A stretch of DNA of 40,066 nt. It comes from Candidatus Pacearchaeota archaeon. Its GTDB lineage: Archaea; Nanobdellota; Nanobdellia; Pacearchaeales; GW2011-AR1. Below, one piece after another: positions 15,891 to 24,597 of the stretch. Under the pieces are notes generated by a model. That model ran no database searches, was not told the origin of the DNA, and saw only the letters and a list, made by a program, of their open reading frames with translations. Positions within the stretch are counted from its first letter, which is position 1, and each line of letters starts with the position of its first letter. The position numbers were made by a program, and so were the translations under genes. The stretch lies in contig JACPGZ010000029.1 in NCBI GenBank assembly GCA_016188895.1, positions 1 through 40,066 on the forward strand, in the 5' to 3' direction.

Positions 15891-16727
15891 ATGAATATTC
15901 TTATTTTTGGTTCGAATGGCATGCTTGGTAGGTACATGAAGACATATTTATCTTCCAAATACGATGTTTCTACCGTTGATAGAAAACAGTTAGATCTTTC
16001 TCTTGTTAGAAAAAAAGAAGAGCTATATTCTTTTTTGCATACGTATCCTATATTGTTTGGAATTGATGTTGTTATTAACTGTGCGGGTGTGATTAAACCG
16101 AGAGTTTCAGATGCAGGTTCTGCTCAAACAATTTCTGTTAATTCAGTTTTTCCGCATCTTTTATCATCTATTTGTGAAGAAAATAATATAAAACTATGTC
16201 ATATATCTTCAGATTGTGTATTTTCTGGAAAATCTCGTGAACCCTATTATGAATATCAATTAGACACAGCAACTGATCTATATGGTAAAAGTAAATTATT
16301 AGGTGAGCCAAGTAACTGTTCTGTAATTAGAACTTCAATTATCGGAGAGGAAATTGGCCAGTCTCGAAGTTTAATTGAATGGGCAAAGACGCAGAAAGGA
16401 AAACAGATAAAAGGATTTATTGATCATCTTTGGAATGGGATTTCTTGTCTTCAATTGTCTGAATTAATTTCCTTAATAATTGAAGATAAAAATTATTGGA
16501 AAGGAATTAGGCACGTATTTTCTCCAAATTCTGTTTCTAAATATGAATTATTAAATATGATTAACGATGTTTACGATCTTCAAATAAAGATTGAAAAAAC
16601 TGAATCTGGCGATTATTGTCATAGAGTATTGAAAACGCAATATGAATTATGGGGCAAATATTTAAAAGATCATATTCCGGAAATTAAAGAACAAATTATT
16701 AAAATGAAGAATTTTAAATTGCAATGA
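15891..16727 (+). CDS. rmlD: RmlD-like dTDP-4-dehydrorhamnose reductase family protein
   Basis: 278 residues with a GAGAAGGG ribosome site at 15869-15876. The Rossmann motif is ILIFGSNGMLGRYM; later come VVINCAGVIKP, CHISSDCVFSG (the RmlD STDYVFDG equivalent) and YGKSKLLGE (Y-x-x-x-K). Length matches the family, which reduces a 4-keto-6-deoxy sugar to the deoxy sugar. Together with the RmlC-like gene just upstream this gives the second half of a rhamnose-type pathway. No clear RmlA or RmlB (no TDEVYG motif) is present, so host enzymes or other SDRs here must make the keto-sugar. Confidence 0.72.
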   Translation: MNILIFGSNGMLGRYMKTYLSSKYDVSTVDRKQLDLSLVRKKEELYSFLHTYPILFGIDVVINCAGVIKPRVSDAGSAQTISVNSVFPHLLSSICEENNIKLCHISSDCVFSGKSREPYYEYQLDTATDLYGKSKLLGEPSNCSVIRTSIIGEEIGQSRSLIEWAKTQKGKQIKGFIDHLWNGISCLQLSELISLIIEDKNYWKGIRHVFSPNSVSKYELLNMINDVYDLQIKIEKTESGDYCHRVLKTQYELWGKYLKDHIPEIKEQIIKMKNFKLQ

Positions 16728-17401
16728 AAATTAAAAATATTGGTAATATTAATTTTGATGATGAAAATTTTGTTCGTCCTGGATTTAAAAATGAAGAGAA
16801 AAGTTTAAATAAATATACACCGGACAATGTATGGCATTTGAGAAGTGATAGAGCTACAACACCGACGGATTTTCGTCAAAAAGTATTATCAGATATTTGG
16901 GAACAAGATTTTATTGATAAGTGTGAGAAAGTTCTTGAGATTGGATTTGGTTGTGGACGGAATGCTCAATTTTTTATGAATGAAACAAAACATATTAAGT
17001 TTTATGGATTTGATGCATCTCCTGTTGGATTAAAATATTTTAAAGCGCAACAATTTTCAGAAGACAGATATTACGTTTCATTGGACATTGATGAAGAAAT
17101 TTTATCTCAAAAATATGATCTTATTTTTTCTACATATGTTTTACAGCATATTGGATTTTTAGATGATATAGACTTTTACGACGCTAATCGTATAACGCAA
17201 GTATTGTGGCCTACATTAAAGAATGGAGGGTATTGGATGTGTCATGAAGGAAATAGTGGCGACAATAGATGGTCGCCTTCTGTGTGGTTGTCTAATTTAA
17301 ATATAGTAAAATATAATTTTAAATTATTATATAACGAAGTGTGTGGGCTTGTTGGTTCTGCTGGTGGTGATCATAATCTTATTGTTTTGAGGAAATCGTG
17401 A
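16724..17401 (+). CDS. Class I SAM-dependent methyltransferase
   Basis: 225 residues; ATG overlaps the previous stop. Motif I is VLEIGFGCGRNAQFF (about residues 71-85), followed by an acidic strand end in YGFDASPVGLKYF (SAM ribose contact) and STYVLQHIGFLDD (motif IV region), as in Methyltransf_11/23/25 proteins. C-terminal residues GGDHNLIVL look like the last strands of the fold. It probably methylates a sugar of the phage glycan; other substrates are possible. Its end overlaps the next GTG. Confidence 0.78.
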   Translation: MKIKNIGNINFDDENFVRPGFKNEEKSLNKYTPDNVWHLRSDRATTPTDFRQKVLSDIWEQDFIDKCEKVLEIGFGCGRNAQFFMNETKHIKFYGFDASPVGLKYFKAQQFSEDRYYVSLDIDEEILSQKYDLIFSTYVLQHIGFLDDIDFYDANRITQVLWPTLKNGGYWMCHEGNSGDNRWSPSVWLSNLNIVKYNFKLLYNEVCGLVGSAGGDHNLIVLRKS

Positions 17402-18336
17402 ATAAAGTTCTTTTGACAGGAGCGTCAGGATTTTTGGGCAGCGCTGTTGCTAAAGAATTGTGGAGACACGATTATTCTGTTAGCGTCTTATTGAATAGAG
17501 GTTCAACTTGGCGACTGAATATGAATGGCTGGAAACAAGCTTTTGATTGTTATGAAGTTAATTTATGTAATGAAGAAAAACTTTCAAAGATTGTTGAAAA
17601 AATAAACCCTGATATTATTTATCATTTTGCAGCAAATATAGCTTCTTCTTCTGCCGATAGTGCCGAAGACGATTTTCAAACAAATATTATCGGAACATGG
17701 AATTTATTGAGAGCATTATCTTGTTGTGATTATAAATTATTTGTTAATGCTGGTAGTTCATCAGAATATGGTTTTAAAAATATTCCAATGTCTGAATTTG
17801 ATATATTGAACCCAAACAGTTATCATTCATTTTCTAAAGGGACTCAAACGAATTTGGTTCAAACATATGGGCTAGTCGAAAAACATCCCGTGATTACGCT
17901 GCGTTTTTTTAGTGTATATGGGCCATATGAAAGAAAAAATAGATTGATTCCTTCTGTTATTGATGCGTGTCTTAATAAAAAAGAATTGAAACTGTCTTCT
18001 CCGGATGTTGTTCGTGACTTTATTTATATTGATGATGTTGTTAATATTTGCACGGACGTTGATAAACTCATTAAACATACTGGTCAAATTTTTAATATTG
18101 GAACAGGAACTCAAACCACAATACGGAAAGTTGTGAATATTGTGTCTAGACTAACCAATTACAGTCCAATATGTTTATGGGGACAAGATAAAAGAAGTTG
18201 GGATCATTCAAGATGGGTTTCTAATTGTGAAAAAACAATAAAAATATTGGGATGGAAATATTCTGTAGATATTGCAACAGGATTGGAAAATACTATAGAA
18301 TGGGTACGAAATTATCAGAGAAAGGATACATTGTGA
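17398..18336 (+). CDS. NAD(P)-dependent epimerase/dehydratase (extended SDR), altered Tyr position
   Basis: GTG start overlapping the previous stop. 312 residues: KVLLTGASGFLGSAV (NAD-binding), YHFAANIASSSA, VNAGSSSEYGF (Ser-rich catalytic strand), LRFFSVYGPYERKN, DFIYIDDVV, and FNIGTGTQTTIR, all normal for the family. The expected Y-x-x-x-K is SYHSFSKGT: Lys is present but the residue four places before it is His, with the Tyr one position earlier. Either the motif has shifted or His replaces the catalytic Tyr. It resembles CDP-abequose-type reductases in layout. Last gene of the deoxysugar block; coupled to the transketolase by GTGA. Confidence 0.8.
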   Translation: MNKVLLTGASGFLGSAVAKELWRHDYSVSVLLNRGSTWRLNMNGWKQAFDCYEVNLCNEEKLSKIVEKINPDIIYHFAANIASSSADSAEDDFQTNIIGTWNLLRALSCCDYKLFVNAGSSSEYGFKNIPMSEFDILNPNSYHSFSKGTQTNLVQTYGLVEKHPVITLRFFSVYGPYERKNRLIPSVIDACLNKKELKLSSPDVVRDFIYIDDVVNICTDVDKLIKHTGQIFNIGTGTQTTIRKVVNIVSRLTNYSPICLWGQDKRSWDHSRWVSNCEKTIKILGWKYSVDIATGLENTIEWVRNYQRKDTL

Positions 18337-19199
18337 CCGTAGAAAACAGTTATGACAACGACATATACGGTTATTGTTTAAATTGCAGCAATAGACACAC
18401 AGATAGCAGAGAAAATAGAATTAAAATTCTTGAAAGTTGGTCAAGAAAAATTCGTTCACATGTTGTGACTATGGCACATAATTCTAAATCACCACATATT
18501 GGATCTGCTTTGTCTTGTGTGGATATTTTATGTTGTTTATTTTTTGAAGTTATGGATATGTATGAAGATTATTTTATTTTAAGTAAAGGACATGGATGTA
18601 TGTCTTATTATGCTGTTTTGGCTGAAAAGAAAATTTTTGGTCTTTCTCTATTAGATCAATATGCCAAAAATGGAGGGAAACTTCCAGAACATCCTCCGTG
18701 TGGAATTATTCATGGAGTTCCTGGTATAGAAATCGGTACAGGTTCTCTTGGTCACGGACTTGCAATTTCTTTGGGTCGTGCGTTAGCCAGAAGAATAAGA
18801 AATATAAAAGGTAATGAATTTGTTCTTCTTGGCGATGGTGAATGCAATGAAGGATCTGTTTGGGAATCAGCAATGTTTGCGGCAAACGCTAATATAAATA
18901 ATATTATTGCTATTGTTGATAGAAATAATATGCAATGTGCTGGATTCGTAGATAGATTAAATATGGTTGATAAATGGAAATCGTTTGGCTGGAATGCTAT
19001 TGAAACAGACGGGAATAATATAGGATGTTTATTAAGAGCATTTGATGAATTAAAAACATTAACTAAACCAGGAGTAATTATTGCCAATACTATTAAGGGA
19101 AAGGGTATTTCTTTTATGGAGAACGAACTAGAATGGCATTATCGTTTTCCGAATGAACAAGAACTTTCTTCTGCTTTTAAAGAAATAAATAATGCGTAA
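18333..19199 (+). CDS. Split transketolase, N-terminal (TPP-binding) subunit, set 1
   Basis: The GTG at 18333 overlaps the SDR stop and has an AAAGGA ribosome site; the frame extends upstream to 18252 but that would read through the SDR. The 288-residue protein shows SKGHG (84-88), GTGSLGHG (135-142), and the TPP motif GDGECNEG (167-174) with VDRNNM downstream. It is the N-terminal half of a transketolase, acting with the next gene to move a two-carbon ketol unit, for example to form sedoheptulose 7-phosphate. An extra N-terminal segment carries CLNC (15-18), possibly a zinc knuckle, absent at this place in set 2. Confidence 0.88.
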   Translation: MTVENSYDNDIYGYCLNCSNRHTDSRENRIKILESWSRKIRSHVVTMAHNSKSPHIGSALSCVDILCCLFFEVMDMYEDYFILSKGHGCMSYYAVLAEKKIFGLSLLDQYAKNGGKLPEHPPCGIIHGVPGIEIGTGSLGHGLAISLGRALARRIRNIKGNEFVLLGDGECNEGSVWESAMFAANANINNIIAIVDRNNMQCAGFVDRLNMVDKWKSFGWNAIETDGNNIGCLLRAFDELKTLTKPGVIIANTIKGKGISFMENELEWHYRFPNEQELSSAFKEINNA

Positions 19200-20118
19200 T
19201 ACCTTTATCAATACAATTACAGAATTAGCTGAAATGGACGAACGTATTGTTTTGTTGACCGCTGATCTTGGCTATAAAATTTTTGACAATTTTGCAAAAA
19301 AATTTCCTAATAGATTTTATAATGTTGGAATTGCTGAAGCCAATATGGTTGGTGTTGCTGCTGGTTTAGCAAGTTTTGGTATGAGACCCTATGTTTATTC
19401 TATTGTTCCATTTGCGACATTAAGATGTTGTGAACAAATAAGAGACGACGTTGCGTATAATAATCTTAATGTTAAAATTGTTGGTGTTGGGGGAGGTTAT
19501 GCCTATGGTTTTAATGGGCCGACTCATCACGGAATTGAAGATATTTCTGTAATGCGATCAATTCCAAATCTTAATGTTCTTTGTCCTGGCGATTCCCTTG
19601 AAACAGAAAATATAATTATATCTTCTTGGCTAGGTCATGCACCAACCTATATAAGATTAGGCCGTGGCGGTGAACCGAAAGTTCATAAGTCTTTATCAAA
19701 AGGTATACTTAAACGTGTTAATGAGAGTGAAGATTTTGAAGATCTTATAATATTTTCTTGTGGGGGCATTTTATCTATTGTTGATTCGGTGAATGCTTTA
19801 TTAAGAAAAAAAGATATAAAATCTACAGTTGTTTCTGTACCTTATGTTAAACCTTTATATGGAAGCTTAATCGCTGACATGTGTCGTCAAACTAAAAATG
19901 TTGTAACTGTTGAAGAACAAACTATTGTTGGCGGGTTTGGTGGTGCAGTTGCTGAATGTTTGATGGAAGATAGAATTTTTGTTGGATTTAAAAGATTTGG
20001 AATAAGAGATATGTTTATTCATACTGCTGGCGATCAAGAATATTTGAGAAATCTTGCAGGGCTTTCTGTTGAGTTATTGTATAAAAATATATTAGAGTTT
20101 TTGAAAAATAATGAATAA
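19192..20118 (+). CDS. Split transketolase, C-terminal subunit, set 1
   Basis: 308 residues; ATG overlaps the N-subunit stop by 8 bases. It contains the pyrimidine-binding domain with GIAEANM (the Glu that activates TPP, about residues 47-53), THHGIEDISVMRSIPN (a conserved transketolase loop), a Gly-rich GVGGGYAYGFNG stretch, and a C-terminal transketolase_C domain with VTVEEQTIVGGFGGAVAE. Both halves together make one complete TPP site at a heterodimer interface. The subunits are separate genes as in many archaea and O-antigen loci. It is coupled to a radical-SAM enzyme downstream. Confidence 0.88.
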   Translation: MRNTFINTITELAEMDERIVLLTADLGYKIFDNFAKKFPNRFYNVGIAEANMVGVAAGLASFGMRPYVYSIVPFATLRCCEQIRDDVAYNNLNVKIVGVGGGYAYGFNGPTHHGIEDISVMRSIPNLNVLCPGDSLETENIIISSWLGHAPTYIRLGRGGEPKVHKSLSKGILKRVNESEDFEDLIIFSCGGILSIVDSVNALLRKKDIKSTVVSVPYVKPLYGSLIADMCRQTKNVVTVEEQTIVGGFGGAVAECLMEDRIFVGFKRFGIRDMFIHTAGDQEYLRNLAGLSVELLYKNILEFLKNNE

Positions 20119-21631
20119 GATATTGTTTGTTTTTCCAAATACAGCAAATAAACCAACTATTACAATGGCTATTCCTATTTTTGCTGGCATAGCTAAGAAC
20201 CGTGGTTGGCAAATGTATTATTTTGATACAACTTATTACGAAAAAAGACAAGATTCTATTGAAGACAAAGAAAAAACTGGTGGGTTTTTGCCGGTTGTTG
20301 AAAAACAAGCTAAAGTAAGATATTCTTGCGAGCAATTGATTTTTGATTTGCAGAATGTTATAAATGATATACGGCCAGATGTTTTATGTATTACCGCTAT
20401 GTCTTGCGATTTTGAATATCTTATGACATTTCTGTCTAAAATACAAATTTCTAAAGAAACGTTGGTTGCTATTGGTGGTGTTCATTCTATTTTTTGTCCA
20501 GAAGAAGTAATAAATAAAGGATTGTTTGATTTGGTTTGTATTGGTCAAGGTGAATCTGTATTTGAAGAAATTTTGATAAAAAAAGAAAATAATGAAAAGC
20601 TTGATAATATTGAGGGGACATATTACAGAGATAGACAAACAGAACAAATAATAAAAAATAAGAAAAAATATCTCTTGTCTCCGGATAAATTATGGAGAGT
20701 TGATACAGACTATTCTTTATATGGGGATGAATATTTTATTCATCCATTTGATGGCAAAATGGTTAGAATGTTTTGGATGGAAGTTTCCCGTGGATGTCCG
20801 TGGTCCTGTGAATATTGTGGAAACAGTGCATTAAAGCAAGCATATAAGGGTCTCGGTAAATATGTTTGTAGCAGACCTTTAGATTCTACTTTCAGAAATT
20901 TTAAAATTGCAATTGAAGAATTAAAGACCGATATTTTCAATTTTACTTCAGAATGTTTTTTAGCTCAGCCAATCAAAATATTAAAAGAATTTGCTAATAG
21001 ATATGCTAAAGAGGTACGGAAACCATTTTTGATTCAAACACGATCTGAAACCGTTACCGAAGAAAGGTTAGAAATATTAAAATCTTTTCAAGCTCCTTTC
21101 TTTCAGGTTGGCATGGGTGTTGAGTCTGGTAGTAAAAGAATTTTGAACGAAATATGCGACAGGCGAGCGGACATCGATGATATAATTAGAGCCTATGATT
21201 TATTGAATAAATACGGAATTAGGAGCAATGCTTATTTTATGGTAGGGCTTCCTACGGAAACAAGAGAAGATATTTTTTCAACAGTTAAGCTTTGTCGCAG
21301 AATAAATTCACATATTAATAGTGTTAGTATATTTCAACCTCTTCCTGGAGCGCCTTTGACAAATTTGTGTATTGAAAAAGGCTATATAACAGGAAAAGAA
21401 TCGTTAGAAACTTTTACAAGCACTTCGGTTCTGAAAATGCCACAAATTTCTTCTCAAGAGATAGGCAATTTAAGAAAAGTTTTTCTTCTTTATGCAAAAT
21501 TACCAGAAGAGTATCATAAAGATATTGAAAAATGTGAATATGATTATGAAAACAATAGAGAATTGTTTGATAAATTGATTGCCTTGAGATGGCAATATGA
21601 TCAAAAGTGGAAAAAAGAAGTTATATTATGA
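20111..21631 (+). CDS. B12-binding-type radical SAM enzyme (second)
   Basis: 506 residues; ATG overlaps the transketolase stop. The N-terminal Rossmann-like region (about 1-190) has IGGVHSIFCPEE and GQGESVFEE, as in cobalamin-binding domains. The radical SAM motif is C229, C233, C236 (RGCPWSCEYCGNS). Downstream, GVESGSKRILNEI and YFMVGLPTETRED are conserved barrel segments. It resembles the enzyme at 12054 in organisation but differs in sequence, so the two probably act on different carbons or substrates. Its function is likely a radical methylation or deoxygenation in the glycan pathway; this is inferred from context only. Confidence 0.85.
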   Translation: MNKILFVFPNTANKPTITMAIPIFAGIAKNRGWQMYYFDTTYYEKRQDSIEDKEKTGGFLPVVEKQAKVRYSCEQLIFDLQNVINDIRPDVLCITAMSCDFEYLMTFLSKIQISKETLVAIGGVHSIFCPEEVINKGLFDLVCIGQGESVFEEILIKKENNEKLDNIEGTYYRDRQTEQIIKNKKKYLLSPDKLWRVDTDYSLYGDEYFIHPFDGKMVRMFWMEVSRGCPWSCEYCGNSALKQAYKGLGKYVCSRPLDSTFRNFKIAIEELKTDIFNFTSECFLAQPIKILKEFANRYAKEVRKPFLIQTRSETVTEERLEILKSFQAPFFQVGMGVESGSKRILNEICDRRADIDDIIRAYDLLNKYGIRSNAYFMVGLPTETREDIFSTVKLCRRINSHINSVSIFQPLPGAPLTNLCIEKGYITGKESLETFTSTSVLKMPQISSQEIGNLRKVFLLYAKLPEEYHKDIEKCEYDYENNRELFDKLIALRWQYDQKWKKEVIL

Positions 21632-22629
21632 AGAATAAGATATTAGTTACGATTGTTACCAGAAATAATGAGGTGATGCTTCGTCATTTAATTGAATCTA
21701 TTGAGAAAAACGATTCTGGTTATGAATATGATCTTTTATTGTTAGATACTGAAAGTGACGATAAAAAACATTTGTTTGCTTTAGATGAATTTTCAAAAAA
21801 ATATAAAGTACAAACCGTTGTAGATGACAGAGTTGAAGTAACATATAACATTGCATGGAAAGAAAATCAAGATTATCAATACTATTTTTTTATGCATGAT
21901 GATTGTCACGTTGAAAGAAAAGATTGGCTCAAAGTATTTGTTGATCGGATGAATAGCGGATATTATGAACAAATTATAGAGAATACTCACTTTAAAAATC
22001 TTCCAATAGGAAGAGTTTCTATAGGAAATCAATTTTGGCGAGACTATTATTCTGTTAAAGGGCATTCTGTCCAATGTGTGTTTTTAAAATATGCATTAGA
22101 GTTAATTTATCCAGGTAAAGTTCCTGAAATTTTTAAACTGGTAGATTGTGACAGGTTATTGATTAAAGCTGACTGTCTTTTTCAAATAGGTGGATTTAGA
22201 AATATTAAGGAATTTGTTGAATTAAAAAAACAAAATATAGAAATATTTGATAAACTTTGCAATATATTAAATTCTTATTTGCCTTATCCTGACGAAGGAA
22301 TGTATCCCAAAGAAATATACCCTCCGGGAGAATACTGGAATAAAATTACTTTAACTACTGAATATATGGACTCTATTGACCCGCTAATTAAAGGATGGCG
22401 TGGTGTTGGGCTATATGATGATGGCTATCTTGAGCAGATACACGGGTTTGACGTTCCGAGACAACATCGATATATAACACATTATGGTTCTCCTAATTAC
22501 CGAGAGTTTATTGCAAAAAAGTTTAACTCTAATCGAGAAGAAGTTAGAAAATATTTTAAAGACAAAATTTTTTTGATAAAATGCGATAAATTATTTAAAG
22601 AATATTTAGAAAAACATGGAGATATTTAA
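21628..22629 (+). CDS. Glycosyltransferase family 2-like protein
   Basis: I chose the ATG at 21628, overlapping the upstream TGA, over an earlier in-frame start. The 333-residue protein begins KILVTIVTRNNEVMLRHLI, followed by DLLLLDTESDDKK (donor loop) and FFMHDDCHVERKDW, with the acidic metal site. The remainder has conserved aromatic and His residues (VGLYDDGYLEQIHGF). The core matches GT2 weakly but clearly; the C-terminal 150 residues are unassigned. Role: transfer of a sugar in the same pathway. Its last 14 bases overlap the next gene. Confidence 0.7.
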   Translation: MKNKILVTIVTRNNEVMLRHLIESIEKNDSGYEYDLLLLDTESDDKKHLFALDEFSKKYKVQTVVDDRVEVTYNIAWKENQDYQYYFFMHDDCHVERKDWLKVFVDRMNSGYYEQIIENTHFKNLPIGRVSIGNQFWRDYYSVKGHSVQCVFLKYALELIYPGKVPEIFKLVDCDRLLIKADCLFQIGGFRNIKEFVELKKQNIEIFDKLCNILNSYLPYPDEGMYPKEIYPPGEYWNKITLTTEYMDSIDPLIKGWRGVGLYDDGYLEQIHGFDVPRQHRYITHYGSPNYREFIAKKFNSNREEVRKYFKDKIFLIKCDKLFKEYLEKHGDI

Positions 22630-24214
22630 TAAATATCGTGTTGTTGTTTTAACTGCCGGTCAAGGTTTACGTCTTGGCAACAAAACAAAAAATTTTAATA
22701 AATGTCTTTTGAAAGTAGGCAATAAGGCAGTTATATCATATACTATTGATTCTTTTCCAAAAGAAGTAGAATTTGTTATTGCTTTGGGATATCGGGGTAG
22801 TTTGGTCAAACAATACCTTGAAATAGTATATCCGGAAAGAAAGTTTATTTTTGTTGATGTTGATAAATTCAAAGGTCCAGGTTCAGGTCCAGGATATTCT
22901 CTGCTGTCTTGTCAAAGTTATCTTCAATGTCCTTTTTATTTTGTTTCTTGTGATGCAATTGTTTTTTATTGGCAATATCTTTTGAGGTTACGTCATGGCT
23001 GGTCTGGATATTGTGAAATTGACGAAAACAGGAAAGATGAATATTGTACTATTAAATTTGATGAAGATGATGAAATAATTGAATATTTTAATAAAACAAA
23101 CAATGGAACGAAATGGGCATTTACTGGTGTTGCGTATATAAAGGAATATAAAGAATTTTGGAATAATCTAAAAAAAGAAAATATCTCTATTGAAAATGAA
23201 TTACAGGTTGCTCCTGCTATTTTGAAAATTAGAAGCGCACCTGCTGTTGAAATTGAATGGGTTGATACAGGAAACGAAGAAGGGTTGCAATTAGCAAAAT
23301 TGTGCTATAATAATGGCATTCAAAACTTAGACAAAGAAGATGAAGAAATATATTTTCTTGACGATTATGTTATTAAATATTTTTGTAATGAAAGTATAGT
23401 TAACGAAAGACTTATTCGTACAAAATATCTTAATAATATAGTTCCTCAGATAATTGATTCAAAAAAGAACTTTTACAAATATGAATTTATTAATGGCAAA
23501 GATTTATTTGGAATTAATAATTTAGATGAAATTTTTCTATTGTTTTTAAATACTGTTAAAAGTCATTTTTGGAATTTTTATGATAAAATTGAATTGAATG
23601 AAATACAAAAAATAATTTTTAAAGATGCCTGTAAACATTTTTATTATGACAAAACAATTTCAAGGTTAAATAAACTTTATGAAAAAGTGAATATCATTGA
23701 TCAACAAAATGTTATAAACGGAAAGAATATCCCGCTTATTAAAGATATTTTTGAATTAATAGATTGGGAGTGGTTATGTAGCGGTTTTCCAAGCAGGTTT
23801 CATGGTGACTTAGCTTTAGGAAATATTATACATACAGACAAAAAAGAATTTAAGTTTATTGATTGGAGGCAGGATTTTTCTGGATTGATTGAATATGGAG
23901 ATATTTATTATGATTTTGCAAAACTTTATGCAAGCCTATTATGGTCACGAAATAGTATAAAAGATGATAAATTCTTTATTAAGGAAAAAAATAATAAAAT
24001 TGATGTCAATATTGAAATTAGTGAATCTTTTATAAATTGTTTGAAAATTTTTGACAATTGGTTAATTGAAAATAATTTCTCTCTGAGAAAAACAAAAATA
24101 TTGTCTCATATTGTTTTGCTTAATATGTCTCCTTTGCATGAAAATCCATTAGATAGGCATTTATTTTATTATGCAAAATGGTTATTATACAAAGAACTAG
24201 AAAGAGGTGTTTGA
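22616..24214 (+). CDS. Nucleotidyltransferase-phosphotransferase fusion
   Basis: 532 residues. The N-terminal domain (about 8-235) is a sugar-phosphate or choline-phosphate nucleotidyltransferase: LTAGQGLRLG (12-21), NKCLLKVG (28-35), and SCDAI (111-115) in the metal position. The C-terminal domain (about 250-500) is an aminoglycoside/choline kinase-like phosphotransferase with H396-G-D398 to N403 (HGDLALGN) and the metal Asp in FIDWRQD (D416). One protein could phosphorylate a sugar or alcohol and then activate it to an NDP derivative. Fused arrangements are seen in some capsular and O-antigen loci. The substrate is unknown; a heptose, a hexose or a choline-like group are all possible. Confidence 0.8.
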   Translation: MEIFNKYRVVVLTAGQGLRLGNKTKNFNKCLLKVGNKAVISYTIDSFPKEVEFVIALGYRGSLVKQYLEIVYPERKFIFVDVDKFKGPGSGPGYSLLSCQSYLQCPFYFVSCDAIVFYWQYLLRLRHGWSGYCEIDENRKDEYCTIKFDEDDEIIEYFNKTNNGTKWAFTGVAYIKEYKEFWNNLKKENISIENELQVAPAILKIRSAPAVEIEWVDTGNEEGLQLAKLCYNNGIQNLDKEDEEIYFLDDYVIKYFCNESIVNERLIRTKYLNNIVPQIIDSKKNFYKYEFINGKDLFGINNLDEIFLLFLNTVKSHFWNFYDKIELNEIQKIIFKDACKHFYYDKTISRLNKLYEKVNIIDQQNVINGKNIPLIKDIFELIDWEWLCSGFPSRFHGDLALGNIIHTDKKEFKFIDWRQDFSGLIEYGDIYYDFAKLYASLLWSRNSIKDDKFFIKEKNNKIDVNIEISESFINCLKIFDNWLIENNFSLRKTKILSHIVLLNMSPLHENPLDRHLFYYAKWLLYKELERGV

Positions 24215-24568
24215 ATGTTTAATGAGCCTTATAAAATTGTTGAAAAAGCATATGGGAAAGAAGTTTGGTTAGTATTAAATGACAAATTTTGCATGAAGCA
24301 TATTTTTATTAATAAGGGACACAGATCAAGTTTACAATATCATAATGTTAAGAGAGAAGCAATGTTTGTATTATCAGGTAAGGCCCGAGTTACATTAGAG
24401 GTGAGTAATAAATTGGAAGAATTTGATTTGGACGTTGGTTCAATACTTGATATCCCGGCTACTGTAAAACATAGAGTTGAAGCACTTGAAGATTTGGTAT
24501 TTATCGAATGTAGCACCCCAGAAGTTGATGATCTTGTCAGAATAGAAGATGATTACAATAGAAAATGA
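24215..24568 (+). CDS. Cupin, mannose-6-phosphate isomerase-like
   Basis: 117 residues; ATG follows the previous TGA by one base after an AAAGAGG ribosome site. A single cupin domain: HRSSLQYHNVKREAMFVLSG contains the metal-binding HxH-like region and Glu, and IPATVKHRVEALED gives the second His motif. This size and pattern match the type II mannose-6-phosphate isomerase cupin found fused to mannose-1-phosphate guanylyltransferases, or stand-alone in sugar loci. It may isomerise a sugar phosphate for the nucleotidyltransferase upstream. A second cupin of this type is at 36475. Confidence 0.72.
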   Translation: MFNEPYKIVEKAYGKEVWLVLNDKFCMKHIFINKGHRSSLQYHNVKREAMFVLSGKARVTLEVSNKLEEFDLDVGSILDIPATVKHRVEALEDLVFIECSTPEVDDLVRIEDDYNRK

Positions 24569-24597
24569 ATAAAAATAGTTAAATAGGTATATAGTCA

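Noticed and set aside
14490-18336. Complete dTDP-rhamnose (RmlABCD) pathway
   Set aside because: Only RmlC-like and RmlD-like proteins are seen; no clear RmlA or RmlB signature.
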